DNA of 64,000 nucleotides. Source: Mesaphorura yosii (lineage: Eukaryota; Arthropoda; Collembola; Poduromorpha; Tullbergiidae). Within the stretch, counting starts at the first letter, position 1; each line of letters starts with the position of its first letter. Location of the stretch: assembly GCA_009869945.1 (NCBI GenBank), contig WIXG01000243.1:1-64000 (forward strand), written 5' to 3'. This document shows, piece by piece, positions 1 to 13,200 of this stretch. The position numbers and the translations under genes were made by a program. A model generated the notes under the pieces. The model saw nothing but the letters and a program-made list of their open reading frames with translations. It was not told the DNA's origin and did no database searches.

Positions 1-31
1 GCATTTTTATACTGGACGACCTTCGCTTGAG

Positions 32-772
32 TTGATCTGCTTAAATGCGAGGATGCAGAATGCAGAATACAGTTTATGATCCGGCCGATCCTCCGGTTGC
101 ATTGTGTAGTACAAGGTAGCACTCCAAGTATAAAGCTCACGGGTAAGCGGAATGTGTGCATCATAGCCAGCACAAATTTTGATTGATTACCATAATATTA
201 CCACGTTAACCCGATTTGAAATTCTTTCCAGATCGAAAAACGCATTGCACACTGAGCGCCAAAATGAAACTGAAAATGCAGGCGAACGAATTCCAAACTG
301 CCTTCAAGGTCCTGGATATGATTGAAAGCATCACATTGATTTGTTGCATCAAATCAAAGTCAAGTCCAGTCATTGTCGGATTTATTGATCTTGTGCGTTC
401 AAAGTTCATGTTTACGTGTGCATTAGGCATTGGATAGAGCATTGCCATTGACATTCAGATCAGGATAATCAAGATGAGGTTACGTTGCACCTACGCTACG
501 GTCTACGCTACGTTGGAGCGGTAGTGTTTACAGTGCCAGAGCTCATACAGGTGAAAATCAATCCAGCAAAGTCATCCATCCACTTTGAGTTCGAGGCACA
601 AATAATCAGGTGCACCTTTGCACTGCCCACAATTTCAGTGCATCAAGGCTGTGGCCCAGGAGCAGATACAAATGGCATTTATATTTTGAAGTGTCGGGTC
701 GAGTATGGTGAGAATGAAGAGCTGATCAAACAGAACCACCTCGTGTTATTATTATTGCAGCATATATTTTGA
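32..772 (+). CDS. Probable RAD9-like 9-1-1 checkpoint clamp, 3' part only
   Basis: Three consecutive exons can be read in phase: about 32-142 (donor GGGTAAGC), 232-417 (acceptor TTCTTTCCAG) and 459 onward, open to a TGA ending at 772. The middle intron is 41 nt. The pieces fit the sliding-clamp fold: a Cys-rich strand pair (ECRIQ..., LHCVVQG) like the RAD9 segment before its KTHNL motif, then ANEFQTAFKVLDMIESITL, then a stretch ending in FALPTIS that resembles the RAD9 C-terminal strand HFVLATLS. RAD9 with RAD1 and HUS1 forms the ring that activates ATR signalling at damaged DNA in the nucleus. The 5' end lies outside the window. Similarity is weak and hand-aligned; HUS1 or another clamp paralogue is possible. 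The last ~35 residues may be intron read-through rather than the real tail. Confidence 0.45.
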
Positions 773-3700
773 ATCTGGAATAACGTTTGGCCAAAAGGCT
801 CGCCTGAAGTCAATGGTCACCTTATCAAGACGCAAGATTCAAAACCAAGACATTTTCTTGCTTGCTTTCTCTAATTTGTAAAGACACGCATTTAGCTGGG
901 CCCGGGCAAGCTTTGGAGACAATGATTTCAGCGCAGCACGGCTATTTACTTGACACTTCCAAGGTGAGACAAATGGAATTGTCAGACATGATACACATAA
1001 AAAGGATGTAAAATGAGGTGACACTGGTGACTCAATAATTTAAATTAGTCTCTGCATCTCATTTGCATTGCAGCACAACACACAGAGTCGTGCATTGCGT
1101 TAACAATTTCAGGGGTCTTGTGTCCACTTCGTCTGTAATGTGTACTTGAACAATATTTATACAGGAAAATAAATGATGAAGCTGAGAACAACGGGAGATC
1201 CTCCAACTTTTCGTGAACCTCACCTGTTCACTCCGCTGCTGCTGCTCTTGGAATCTGCTTTGTGTACACAGTGCACAGAATTTTATTATTCTGGTTCCTC
1301 GGCCAGCTTCTTATCAAAATACACTCAAGAGTCAAGATTCCTGCCTCCGCCGTGTGCCTGGAGTTCGACTCTTGAGTCTTGATGCATTGTGCGCTCGAAG
1401 TTGTTATTTTTATAGCCTTGGCAGTCTTCTCAATTCATGGGCACTTCTCGCAGGTTTAATACAATCATAATTCTCCCGAGCTGACATTTACAAGTTTTTT
1501 AGTCTGAAGAATAGAATCGAGCATCGTTTCTCTTGAAAGGACTGGGTCGTCCTTTCTAATCGCTGGACGCAGTCTGCATGCAGGAAAGAGGGTCCAGGTG
1601 AGTAACGTACACAGAGATGACAGCAAGCCGTGAAATGATGCACACAATAAACAAATAGAATGTTTGTCCTCAACAAGCGAGCACATTGAAAAGAAAATAG
1701 ACTGTGAACAGGCGGTAAATGTCCAGCACTCAGACAGACTTGAAAGACATAAAATAGGTAAAGATTTGGAGGAGACAATGTCGACACTTTTAAGCTCGTC
1801 ATAAAACGGTAATAATCAGTGACAAATACTTACTGGAAGAAAGTCAAGACTTCGAAGAGTCGTGCACTGGTTGGAATTTTGCCTTTCAAAATGAGTCTTG
1901 CTTGTCTAAATGTTAAGCAGCAGGCTTACAGTTTTTCTGCGGCAAAGATGCATCGATTTATAATGTTGCCGCATCCAGCACGGAACTCATTACCACACGG
2001 AACTATCGGTTGGTGATAATTTTGATGTTGCCGTGGCCGAGTTGAGATCAAGTCAAACCATAAATCAATTTCACTAATCTTTGTTTACGTTTCACGCGTT
2101 TCTGGCAGAATTCCAACGAATCCCGATAATCAAGTGCGCAAAGTTTAACCTGCTTGACTTCGACACTCAATCATGTGCGCTAATGTGGATATTTTCGGTG
2201 CTTTGCACAAAGTTTCTTCTCTTCGTTGCTATTATCTCAATTTATTTTGTACTGCCAAGCAAGAAAATGTTTAGCCAGATGACTTGTATCAAATCAAGTT
2301 GAAAAATATCAAGGCAGGACGCGTAATGTTACAATTTTTGATATTTTATGACGAATCGAAAATAGCTTTAAAACTGCCGATTCTTTTGCATCTTTCAAAG
2401 TGACTACAAAACGCAGCCACCAGCTTATTTGCTTTTCTTTGAATCCATACAATTTAATAACAAAATAGGTCCATGCTGGCTCTTCGAGTAACGCAATGGT
2501 GTGGTGACCATTGGAGAATGTTCGGGCGAGGACCTTTTTTTGTCAAACTCGGTCAGTTGAACTTAAATTGAGTGAAGTGAAGCTGCATTCAGTCATTTCA
2601 CGCTTCAAATTCCTAGAACAAAGCCAACAATTCTTCTCGAATTTGTGCAGGGCAAAGAAATAGAGAAACTCTTGTGAATGATTCCACTCGTATTCTGCAG
2701 ATTCCAGCACATTCATCTTTAGGGTACACTTTATTGCAGACACAAAAGTTCGGATTGACATGCAACGTGAATGCGCCGATGTAGCCACGAATTATTTTTA
2801 GTCCGGATTTTTAATCTCAAAATGAACTTAAATGTCAAGAAACGCATTAAAACGTCTTAAAATTGAATGCTGAATTTGTGCGATTGTTTTCTTTGAAGTT
2901 TATGTGGGTTTTCCTTTTGCTTGTATTTGGTTTACAACTTCACAACTACAGCATGTACGTTGCTCCTATTGTTCACCGAACAAGATTGCGCTATTTCACT
3001 TTGTTTTCTTAAAGGAAGGGTTGGTGAAGGAAATTCTTCCTCGTGTACGGACTCGGATTGAAATTCAACTTGGAGCTTGGAAAGTATGGCAAGCCTCAGC
3101 AATCAGCCAGTTAAAACAACTCGCCTCGTTCTCGTGATGGTGGTCTGTGGCACCATGACACAAGGAAATGGAAATGTATATCATTTCAGTTGATTTTATT
3201 TCTGACGCTGTAACATGGAGCACAGGAACTGAGTCTGTTTCCTCAAACACAAAAATTTTAAGTTTCTGGCTTTCTTAAAGCTTTAACATGGCTTTTGACT
3301 TGACTGGTAAAATAAACAAAATCAGTGAAATCCGAACATTTCTCTCTTCTCGTATCATTACTTGTGAACCAAAGAACAATGACAACATAATCTCCTACAA
3401 AAAAAACTGTAGTATGCGTCCTGGAAATCCATCATCATCGACACTTCGTTTCCAACCACAAATACCCAGTGAAAGACCCAAAAAACATGGTTTCTGGAAG
3501 TAATGAGCTGAAGAAGGCTGATGACTACATAATTGAAAGATCGATGTGAATTGTTTGAGTGCACTAGAAAATTTTAAAATACCTTCAAGACTATGTTGGG
3601 CGGTAATTTGAAACTTATGAGTGAAGAATAAAATATATGACTCGACTTCACTTGAGCCTCTCAGTCTCAGGCCTAAATTTCGTGTCCCCTCGTCGACTCG

Positions 3701-5412
3701 ACCACTAAACCCAATTTAAGTCAACTCATCCGGTGTGTCTGGTGTTAATAAAGACACTTAGCCAAGCCAAGACATCTATCCCATTTAACACCATTTCTGT
3801 GAAGTCCAATAATAAGACAGAAATTCAGAACCCGCATCCAGTCTCCAGAGACTAAAGGACGTAAATTTCATATTTCGTGTCAGAGTGTGACTTTTCCACC
3901 CTGCTTACAGTTAGCCAAGCCATTCTGTTCTGATTACATTTCCACATTGGCTGGAAAGGGAACGAGTGCATGCTCACACCAAAGTAAAGTGCAAGTTCCT
4001 CACTATTCTGGTGAGAAAAGGAAACCCAACAGCTAAAAGTGAAATATTTTCTATGTAATACCATCGAGATTGACATTGACATTTGACAGAAGAGCTAAAA
4101 GTATAAATACGAGCGGCCAGACACAACTCTGCTTTCTGACTCTTAATTCGAAATAATGAGACACGGACTCTCTTCATACATTCAACCCCGTAAATATTTA
4201 CCATGTCATAATAATAATGTAACCATAAAATTAAAAGTCATAAATTCATTTTTCCATGTTGTGGGTTTATTGTAGTTCTTATAACAAACTCTTGGCCAGT
4301 CTTTGGACTAATACATTGCCCAGCCGTCAATGCAAGAAAGATGCGTTCTTGTGGTGGAGGAAAGGGTTGGGTCCGATGAAAGTAAGAGTACGGTCACTGC
4401 AATGGCTACGGGCGAAAGACGGAAGACGAAGACGTGTGTGGTTTGTTCGTTTATTCTTCAATTATCCCCTCTTTAGTTCCACGTACAAAGAACAATAAAT
4501 TGATTGTACACACAAAGCACACAGCGCGTCATTCATGCACCAAAACCTGCGGCCGGCCCGAGCCAACAGCAGGACAAGACATGCTATAATTCATGTAATC
4601 ATGTTTGATGATGATGATGTGTTTATTTAATGGCCCCTAAATAAAGGCACTGCTGCAGTAAGAAATAATCATAAAATTGGTTGACTATGTAAATTCGGAA
4701 ATAAAACACGCGTCTGCTTCACGTCAAAAAAGTTCAGGCTTTGAAAAACTTACAACGCGAAGTTTGATACAGATTCGAGAATGTGAGAGAGTCTGATTTT
4801 AGATCTGGGAATGCCATAAAATCTTCCTGGGATCTGTGTTGAGCGGTTTCGTATCTGCTTTAAACACGAGATGCAGACATGCAGAACAGGAGCAGATCAG
4901 AAATGGATTTTACACTTGTAAATGCAGTGCATTAGGACTGGAACAAGTTGTAACTCTCGAACATCGCTTACATCTGGTGTCTGTGTATTTGTACATTATG
5001 GATTTTCGTTTTCTCCAAATTCGACTCGACTCTAATCGAAGAGGTTATCAATGTGTCACTGAAAGTTATTAGTAAATGTCTTAATGAATACTCCTACTGA
5101 ATGCCGTCGCAAGGTTCAGCCGAGCCGAGTCAACCATCATCTGTACATCTGTTCCATGTTCCAAGCACTTACATATTCAATGGTCTTCTCTACAGTGACA
5201 TTACGATTGCGATTGACAAACAGCATTTTATCATAAAGCCCATTACAACTTGTCAAACGAAGCTGAAATCGATATGAGTCCTCGTATGAGTCTTTGCGTT
5301 CAGTCTCGAATCCAGTCGTGGTTCGATTACGTAAATAATTCCCCTTTTCTCAGAAATCTCAAAAGAAATCATGCACAAGTTAAAAATATCAGCTTATGAA
5401 TTATACTTACAT
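773..5412. other. Intergenic, no gene supported
   Basis: About 4.6 kb of AT-rich sequence with short random-looking open frames only. An AATAAA near 1165 on the plus strand could end the RAD9-like transcript. I found no RNA gene, array or mobile element. Confidence 0.5.
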
Positions 5413-6247
5413 TTATTTTAATCTCTGACATTTGCTTTCAACCTCGCTTGAAAGGTAGAGCCTTCCGAGTACGTACGACGGGAACCCTGGTCCATGCGGA
5501 CGGCCTGTTTGATATTCTACACAGATCTTAACCCTGCAGAGTCTGCCAGGCCACAACTGGTTATAGTTCTTGGAAGATAATGTCAAAAATTGTACACAAC
5601 GACTAGTTTAAATCGCTATTATAAGTCAACATTTGACATTTCCTACTGCACGTCTTACCCTCTCGCTTCATCAATCACGTCAAACTTAATAACTCAAGCT
5701 TGAGCGTATTAACGATAAAAATAATAGATAAACATGCGCAATGGTGAGAAAAGAAATGGCTGGTTTCTTGAAAGATGAGAAATTTCTTCCCTCGCGTGTT
5801 TGCAAGCTATGACAAGAACTGGAAAGTGGGAAATCTTAGATTTTATCTTGTGAAGAATGAGAAACCTGAGAGATTCAAAAGGTTTTTGATCAACCAGGTT
5901 CTGACTTAAACTTGGTGTCTGACTTGTCACCATTGTCAAATTGTGAGTACAACAAGAATGTGCACAATGTAAATATTAACACTTGCTGTGTTAATAAAAA
6001 GTAAACAATGCGTACGCGTACACACTTCGCGGTTGAAAAGGCTTCCTTCTTGTTTTGGTCATGATTTGTAATGTAAACAGAGCAAGAATGCAGAATACAC
6101 GAGACGAAGCAGAGCTTTTCAGCAAAGCAAAGCAATAACATTGAACCATTAACTTACGAGTTGCGTAGGGCATAAAACTTGGACAGATCGAAGTTGACGG
6201 TCACGCGTGTCCGCATCGGACTCCGAGGCCAGGGTGACGAGCGACAA
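5413..6247 (-). CDS. Candidate small two-exon coding unit, 3' exons, unknown product
   Basis: The exon 6158-6247 (90 nt, 30 codons, phase 0 to 0) has a textbook acceptor (CTTCTCTTGCAG) and donor (CTC|GTAAGTT). It reads LSLVTLASESDADTRDRQLR and ten more residues, which looks like the end of a signal peptide and the start of a mature chain. A phase-compatible terminal exon, 5413-5568 (51 codons plus stop), follows an AAG acceptor. It contains three cysteines and ends in an AAAATAAATG stop/poly(A) overlap. Together they suggest a secreted peptide of about 80 residues plus an unseen first exon upstream (higher coordinate). I do not recognise the family. The terminal exon is also open in a second frame, so its reading is uncertain. 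Confidence 0.3.
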
Positions 6248-9200
6248 CTGCAAGAGAAGTAAAGATGAGGATAATCAGTAAGATCAATACTGCATTGAAG
6301 GAGAGGAATTGTAAGGGGACTGGTAAATTGACCTGATGAATATTTCCGGAATTTTATGTTCCTTCTTCGAGCCAGCATGACGAAGATGATCAATGAGTAT
6401 GAGCATGCAGTCCCACATTTAAACAAATGATAATTTGATGGAAATACCAATGAAGGGTGAGTCCGAGTCTCAAGATCAAGACTTGCACCCCATTGAGTGG
6501 TAGGAATAAAATTAAATCATCTGAGCCATGAGTCTGACGGCATAATAACAATTACAGTGCATGTATCCATTGCGAGGCCAAATCAAGTCAGAGCTATGGT
6601 ACACACAATTAATAGGAGAGAAACCCTCAGCTTCGTGCATTGTGCGTATGAGCCCTTCCTTGCCTAACTCACTAACTGGCTCGGCCCTCCCCTGGATCAA
6701 CATTATCATTACTTCAGCTCATACATTACTATTCCAGAATGGTGATTATGATGATGATCATCCTCGCAAGTGATGATCAGATATCAAATGGAGAAAAAGA
6801 ATAACTCTCAAAATTGTTTTCATTCCTGATCCTGATGCGACGGACAAGTCAAGTCCTCTCTCCTGCATGTTTCACGCAGTGAACAAGAAATATTCCCAAG
6901 TACCCTTTCTATTTGTTTTGTATTTGTCCCTTAACTCCAGGGGGCTTTCGAGGTAGTTCCAGTACCGGTTTTCTTGTGCGTAGTGTTCTGCTGGAGAATG
7001 GAACCCTTCAAAACATTCAGACTTATTTTGAAGCCAGCACAGCAAGTAGCAAGCGCTCTCAGCCTGTCTGACTGGAGACTTAAGACGGCTGGAACTGGCA
7101 ATAGGAACAATTTTGAACCTTGTTGAGGCTGGTCGCTCTCACGCAGCTCCGATAGAAAGTATTTATATTAAAAATTTAAAATACTTGAAACTTCTCAGCC
7201 TAGTCGTCGCTTTCAAATGCTAAGTATCAGTATTGTTTCTGGCTCCACTCCAGTCAAGCCTGTCGCGCGCGGCACGCCTCCGGGGTCATGGAGTGACATA
7301 AACTGATACTGATGCTGAATCCCCGAAATTAGCATTCAAGACGAGAATTGTAGAATTGCTTGTGTGTTGAACAAAATATGAATATTAAACAGGCAGAACT
7401 TTACAGAGTTCGGTCCAATATTATTGGGGCATCGGAACCTGGAACAGAAACTCGGGTCGCTTCGACATTTGATACGCGCTGTGCGAGATGCAGAGTCTTG
7501 AGAACGCTGAACATGCTGGTGTCGCTAACAATAAGATGTAATTGAATCGTATATTGTATTTTAACCACTGGCTATACAGTACAGCACATCGTCATCTTGA
7601 AATTATGAACTTATGTTCTTTTGTGTCATTTGATCCACTTTTCCTGGAGCGAAAGTCCCATTCAAGCATTGAATCCTGCTCCTTTGACATCCACATGAAT
7701 AGAAGCTTTAATGAGTGGTTAAAAAAGGCCATTGTTGCAGAGCTCTTACGACGAAATTGAAGTACATGATTATTATTCCGGTATAATTCAGATAATAAAA
7801 ACTGAATGTAAATATAATTATGAAAAGGGGGCCAACTGTCAAAATAAGTGTCGTCAGAAGGGACTGAAATACAGAGTGCAGAAGTACCCATCAAATGAAT
7901 CGCAGGTAATGAATAGAAACTGTTCTCCCTGATCCAGCGAACAGAAAACAGCGCACCTGGGTAACGGTCACGGCCTTTCAAGGAAGGGAAAGCCATAATT
8001 TGCGGATGAAAATATTTTTCGTTCATGAATTGATTCTATTTGGAATTCTAAGGACCGCAGAAATTACAAATTACATGAAATAAGAGTGCCGGGTGCCGCC
8101 TCCTCGTTTTCTTAGCTTCATTCTTGCATGCGTTGTAGATGGGCTTTTAGATTTTCTGACTCAAGTAATTTACACACAAGGTTTTCTCGTGTACACATCC
8201 ATTTTCTTTCGGAATTCTTTTGGTAAACAGACATTTCCATGCACTTAGAACTTTATTAAGATTTGTATCGTGTTTATATTGAGTTGGAATCTAGGAATAG
8301 CTTGAGTAGCAGATTTGTTCTTAAATATCGCGTTATATCCGACGTACAGAGTTGTGCGACTAGATAATAATGACAATTACTAATGCACCGAAATTATTGT
8401 AACTTCGGGTACATGATAATTTATGAGATCGGTTCACGTATTTTGCAACTTGTTTTGTAGATTTTCCAAGAATAATTCCACGTACATGCTTGAACTGCTT
8501 GAAAGAAGGTACTTGACTGACATGGCAAGACCGACTCAGATCTTGAGACATTTTTATGCGAATGAAGTTAAAAGTGTATTTGTGTATTATTAATGGCTCC
8601 ATTTATTCTCAACTAAACAAGAAGTGCTCGACCTCAGTCTTGCGTTCTTCTTGATGCAGAAATTTCCTCCTTTAGCTCTCTCAAGACCCAACGCAGCAAG
8701 ACGAGACGTCGAATGGTTTCTATTGACACTATACACTATTGCAAATTGTCATTGGCACATCGCTTTGGGGGTGATCTGCCGAGTGAGTGTTTTGGATTTT
8801 GACCAAGTTCAGCAAATGAATAGCAAAATTCAGAAATTTATGGAATTTCCTTGCGATTCCCTCTTTCGTTTACATTTCTGAGCTATGAGTAAGAACAAAT
8901 TCTTGCAGTAATTCAATCACTCAAGCATTTCAGAGTACACGAGTACTTGTGCTCACGCATCCGGCTAAATTGTCCGAAGTCGTCAAGTAAGTTGAGTAAT
9001 CCTATCCGTTGAATCTGGTCGTGGTAGCTCGGAATGCATGCGCAGTGCACACAGCAATTATGCTGAAAGCGAATACTGATTAATGACCCACTCATGCAAA
9101 ATCAAGCAAGCGTCTCGTTTGTTGGCGTATGGCCACGTCTTGGCTTATTGGAAAATTACAAGGTGTCATTTTACAACGAGTTTTGGATAAAAGAGGCAAT

Positions 9201-9782
9201 GAGCTGGAGAAAAACTGGACAGACGTCTTTTCTTTTACCCTCAATTCACTGAGATCGACTGACTTCACGATTTCCTTCTGCCCATATCGTGTAGAAGGAG
9301 GACCAAGAATTTGACTTCTCGTAACCAAACACATAAAATAAGAATCAGGTTCGTGTGCGCCGTGTACCAAGAATTAAAATCCACCATCGCATTTTTGAAG
9401 CATTTGCTCATAATTTATTACCATGCAGCAACGCAAGGGTCTGCTTTTTGTTCATTTACCCGTGGTAAACAGCTCAACGTCAATTTTCTGTGACAAAATG
9501 ACGTTTCCTCGCAACTTTGCTTCAGTCCCAATTCCAGCAAACCATAAAATGTACCGCGTAAGAGCAAACTGCCATTAATCTCGGAAATGGGCTTCCAGCG
9601 TCTACATCTCGTCTCCGGTCTCATGCAGAGTGACATGAAGTCCTTCTGTCTATGCCAGCTGAATTCATTTGAGTTGGGCATTTCACGCATTTCGTACTTT
9701 TTAAGGATTTACAAACGCTTGTAGAATTATTTTTGGAGTTTGTATGACATATTTATGATTGGAGAGCTATGAAGAGGCAGCT
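6248..9782. other. Intergenic, no gene supported
   Basis: About 3.5 kb of AT-rich DNA. The longest open frame (144 codons, 7592-8026 minus) has no family resemblance and no splice context. A minus-strand frame at 9418-9690 (90 codons, six cysteines, ending in TAATAAA) could belong to the secreted-peptide locus next door, but I could not connect it in phase. Confidence 0.4.
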
Positions 9783-9788
9783 TTTATT
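9783..9788 (-). terminator. Poly(A) signal AATAAA of the secreted-peptide gene
   Basis: The minus strand reads AATAAA two nucleotides after the proposed TAA stop, in the expected place for a short 3' UTR. Confidence 0.5.
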
Positions 9789-9789
9789 G

Positions 9790-10263
9790 TTAGTTCCACG
9801 GGTGGTCATCCTCGTCATTGTCAGAATTCCCTAGCTTGAGCATGATGCTCGTTGCTTTATGACCGCCCCTTCCGTAATAAAATGAGTGACTATCCCTGTT
9901 TACTCTGGAGGCTGGTAAATGGAAATGGAAAACGATCTTGCCAAACACATGCTCTAGAAATTCTGGTATTCTGGCTTCTTTGACTTATGCCATTCCAGGG
10001 CCAGTTGCGAAAATCTTCTCTGGTATTTAGACACGGGCAAGTGCAAAATGAGACAGCTCGTGTACTTACTTGTTTACAGGCGCTGGCACACACCCCACTG
10101 GCTTGATCACAGCACGCTGGCTCTGGAAATCAAAGTTTGCAGAACGTCACGATTAATTAAGAACGATGATAAAATTCACGACTTTTTTTTTACCTTGAGT
10201 TTGAGATGAAACAACCAGTCCTAGGATTAGACTACAAACCAGCACAGATTGCTTTATTTCCAT
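9790..10263 (-). CDS. Probable small secreted cysteine-containing peptide
   Basis: Exon 1 (10194-10263) encodes MEIKQSVLVCSLILGLVVSS plus QTQ, a clear signal peptide, with a phase-1 donor (CAAG|GTAAAA). Exon 2 (10070-10122, acceptor TTTCCAG, donor CAA|GTAAGT) adds EPACCDQASGVCASACKQ, which has a CC pair and a CxxxC. The 3' end is probably the frame finishing in GHKATSIMLKLGNSDNDEDD plus HPWN and a TAA at 9790-9792, two nucleotides before an AATAAA on this strand. The splice between exon 2 and that ending is unresolved; candidate acceptors give different phases. CxxxC followed by CTCPC in an unspliced reading recalls cysteine-stabilised alpha-beta defensins, but this is a guess. The product should be secreted: an antimicrobial or signalling peptide. 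Confidence 0.5.
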
Positions 10264-13200
10264 TTTGTTAACAGATTCTGAATCAATCACTTGCCACTTT
10301 TGTCACTAATCTGACCGTTCGACATTGTAAACACTTTGTTGTCCAAGATCTTAAATTGAGCTATCTGTCTAGTTAATCAATCAATCCCAACACGCACGTG
10401 TTTTCAGCCCACGACGGCGTTGTGAACAAAGTTCTGGCTCATCCGACAACAAATACGAGACTGAAAGAAAGTTTAAAGTTTTCCTTACATTTAGAAAAGT
10501 AGTTTCAGTACCTCGAGTGTAGTCTTCTCCTGTAGCAAGGCTTTTCAAGCTGTCGAGTCAGTCAGCATGTACCCGTGTGTTCCAAAGATTCATGGGGTGG
10601 CTGCTGTTTGTAATCTTCTCCACTCTCCGTTCATCTTTAACTCCTGTAGCGCTGTAGAGTTGAAACTTGACATTCGTTTCGGATCGCCTTTTCCATTTGT
10701 TGACCCCACACCCAAACTCCAAACCTGATGCAAGCTACGCACAAATCTCAGCTTGGTCGGTAAGTTTTGGCCTGGACACTCAATTCAAGGAAGAGAAAAG
10801 CAAAAGAAGGTTGATGGCCATGGGTTTCGTCGTCCATACGAATTAAAAAACGCACCAGGTTCAACACTCAACCAGCAATAGGTTGCGTGCCTGCCACTAG
10901 GTCTCCAGCAGCAGCATGAAGTAATGTGATCCTGACCGGAACATTCTGGACCGAATAATATTTTACGTGTGTTTGGTTCGGTTTTAAAAATGTGTATCAA
11001 CGGGGGTCCGAGAACGCCAAGAAACAAAACCATTTTATCAACCATGAACAACTGAATTCCATTAAAGCGCAGATATTTATATGCATGTGAAGAAAATACT
11101 GAAAATGGTCGATCAGTTTCAAGCCTTTTGCTATTTTGCTGCAAGTTGAGCGAACTCGGAAATCATTTCCACGTGGCGGTATGAAGGTTGACTAAGAAAT
11201 TATTAATGGAGATAAAACAGAAGCTTCGGATGTCAACAGTTAACGGGAACAAGCTGGTGATGAATGATCCATTGAGTCTGTTCACCATTCACCAGGGCTG
11301 TCCGGCTTCCAGCATCCGTCAAAGTCTTCATCTCGCTAATTATCCATCAGCAGCACCTCGTAAAAGTACGGGCATGTTTTCTTAGGGCTGACACTCCATT
11401 TTTCATTCTTCGATGTGGATCTCTGACTAACTTCTTTCACCAGGATCTCACTTGATTTGCCGTGCCACACAAACTCACGATACAATGAAGACGCACCCTT
11501 TGTCACGTGATTGATTTCCACACGCTGTTCTATTGTTCTGATGTCTGAATATGGCTTCCGGATTTCTTCATTGTGATATTCGACAGAAATTATGCCTTGC
11601 ATGAGTAATGGCTCAAGTTAAATTCTTGCATGAACTCTCCGCACAAACGAGTCTTTGTCGGAGGAAAAAAGAAAACTTGAAACGCCGGCAGTCTTGAATT
11701 AGTATGCATTGTATCAGAAGTGATGACAATCTACAAAAACAAATTAACGGGGCGCGTAGTTATTAAATTCTTGATCTTCCCTTCCCGAAGAAGAAAAGAA
11801 TTCCCCAGGAACGCGTGCCTTTGGGCACCGAAATGATTGAAATTTGATGGGCTGGCGAACGAGTAGGCACTCCTCTGGCAGCCAGGTAGGTCGAGCGCAC
11901 AACTCGAACTCCTAGCGCATGGCATGTGACCTTAAACCGAAGAAATAAAGCTTGCGTTGTCTCATTAATGATTTTGATTAAATGAAACGACGGATGGTTT
12001 TTAATTGTTTCGTATAAAATTCCTTTCCGAGAGGAACACACATTTAAAATACTTTATTCGAATCATTTTAATATTGTCTACCGATGATCTGAGCCGCGGT
12101 TCTTTGTGAGTTTGGGCGCAGGCGTGGGTTTGAGGTGGAAATCTTTAATTAAACAATTGAATTCTGCTTCAGCCGTAGGCTGCAAACCGCATCATTACTC
12201 CAATCAATGGTGGGAGGAAATTATAGCCTGCCTTACAAAAGGATCATTTTGTGCGTAATCAAATTATGCCCACCCGAGTGACTTTTCTTTGTCAATAAGA
12301 AAGCCTTAGAGAAACCGGCTACAAAACATCTGGAATGGTTCACCGTATGGTTGAATTAATCGCCGGCCCCACAAAAGGAAGCGAGCTCACTCGTGCCAAT
12401 GAAAGTTGTTCGAGATCGTCGCGAACGCTTTACGCTATTACGTACGATCCTTACAGCATGTGACCCAGTTTGGAAGTGAGCCGGCGTTTGTTTGTCGGAT
12501 TTCTCAGCATGATCGAAATAACTCGCAAGCCTTGAAATCCAGAAGCAGTTGCCATTGCTCAGTTTAACAAACACTGAGACTGCAACTATAAAAGGAAATT
12601 CGGATTCCTCAAAGCAAACGAATAATTCTCTGAGAAGAGTGAACCTGGATTCAGCCAACCAAGTGTGCGAACGGTGCGAGTATGAAGATAGATGCCTTAT
12701 TGTTGCATTCCGTTCATGCGCAACGCAAGAGCACTGCACAGCACACCGTCGGGGTTTAGGTTAGGATCTGCACCGCAATATCACAACAATACGCCCGGCT
12801 GCATTGTAATTGAATTGACAATGGAATAATAACAAATCAAAGTTTCAAAGAACGCCGATAACCTTTGTACTGCAGTACAACGGGCGTACATCTGATTGAC
12901 AATGACCGACGAACCGACCAAGACCAAGATCGTGCCATTTGTAATTCGTCTCTGCCACGAACACGGTCCTGGTTGACCCCTTGCCATGCCAGATGCCTGG
13001 CCAGCCAGCGAAATGCGTTCCATTCCGTTCCAGGACTAAAGAAATGTCAAAACTAATCGAATCGAATCGATTGATTGAAATTTGATTCCAGTTTCTCAAC
13101 CTTTAGGCATGTGCCTTTTACTCGCGCATCTGTCATTTCATTGTTCCAGTAACTGCGGCTTGGACTCGGCTAGACGCACGCGATCGTTTGATCAATATTG

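Noticed and set aside
3288-3503. ATG frame beginning MAFDLTGK, like a fatty-acid-binding protein start
   Set aside because: The similarity stops after eight residues and no further FABP exons follow.
7592-8026. 144-codon minus-strand open frame
   Set aside because: No family resemblance, no splice or poly(A) context; a frame this long is near the chance limit for 64 kb.
12549-12764. Cys-containing plus-strand frame ending CTAHRRGLG
   Set aside because: No ATG start, no acceptor of quality and no matching toxin or peptide family.
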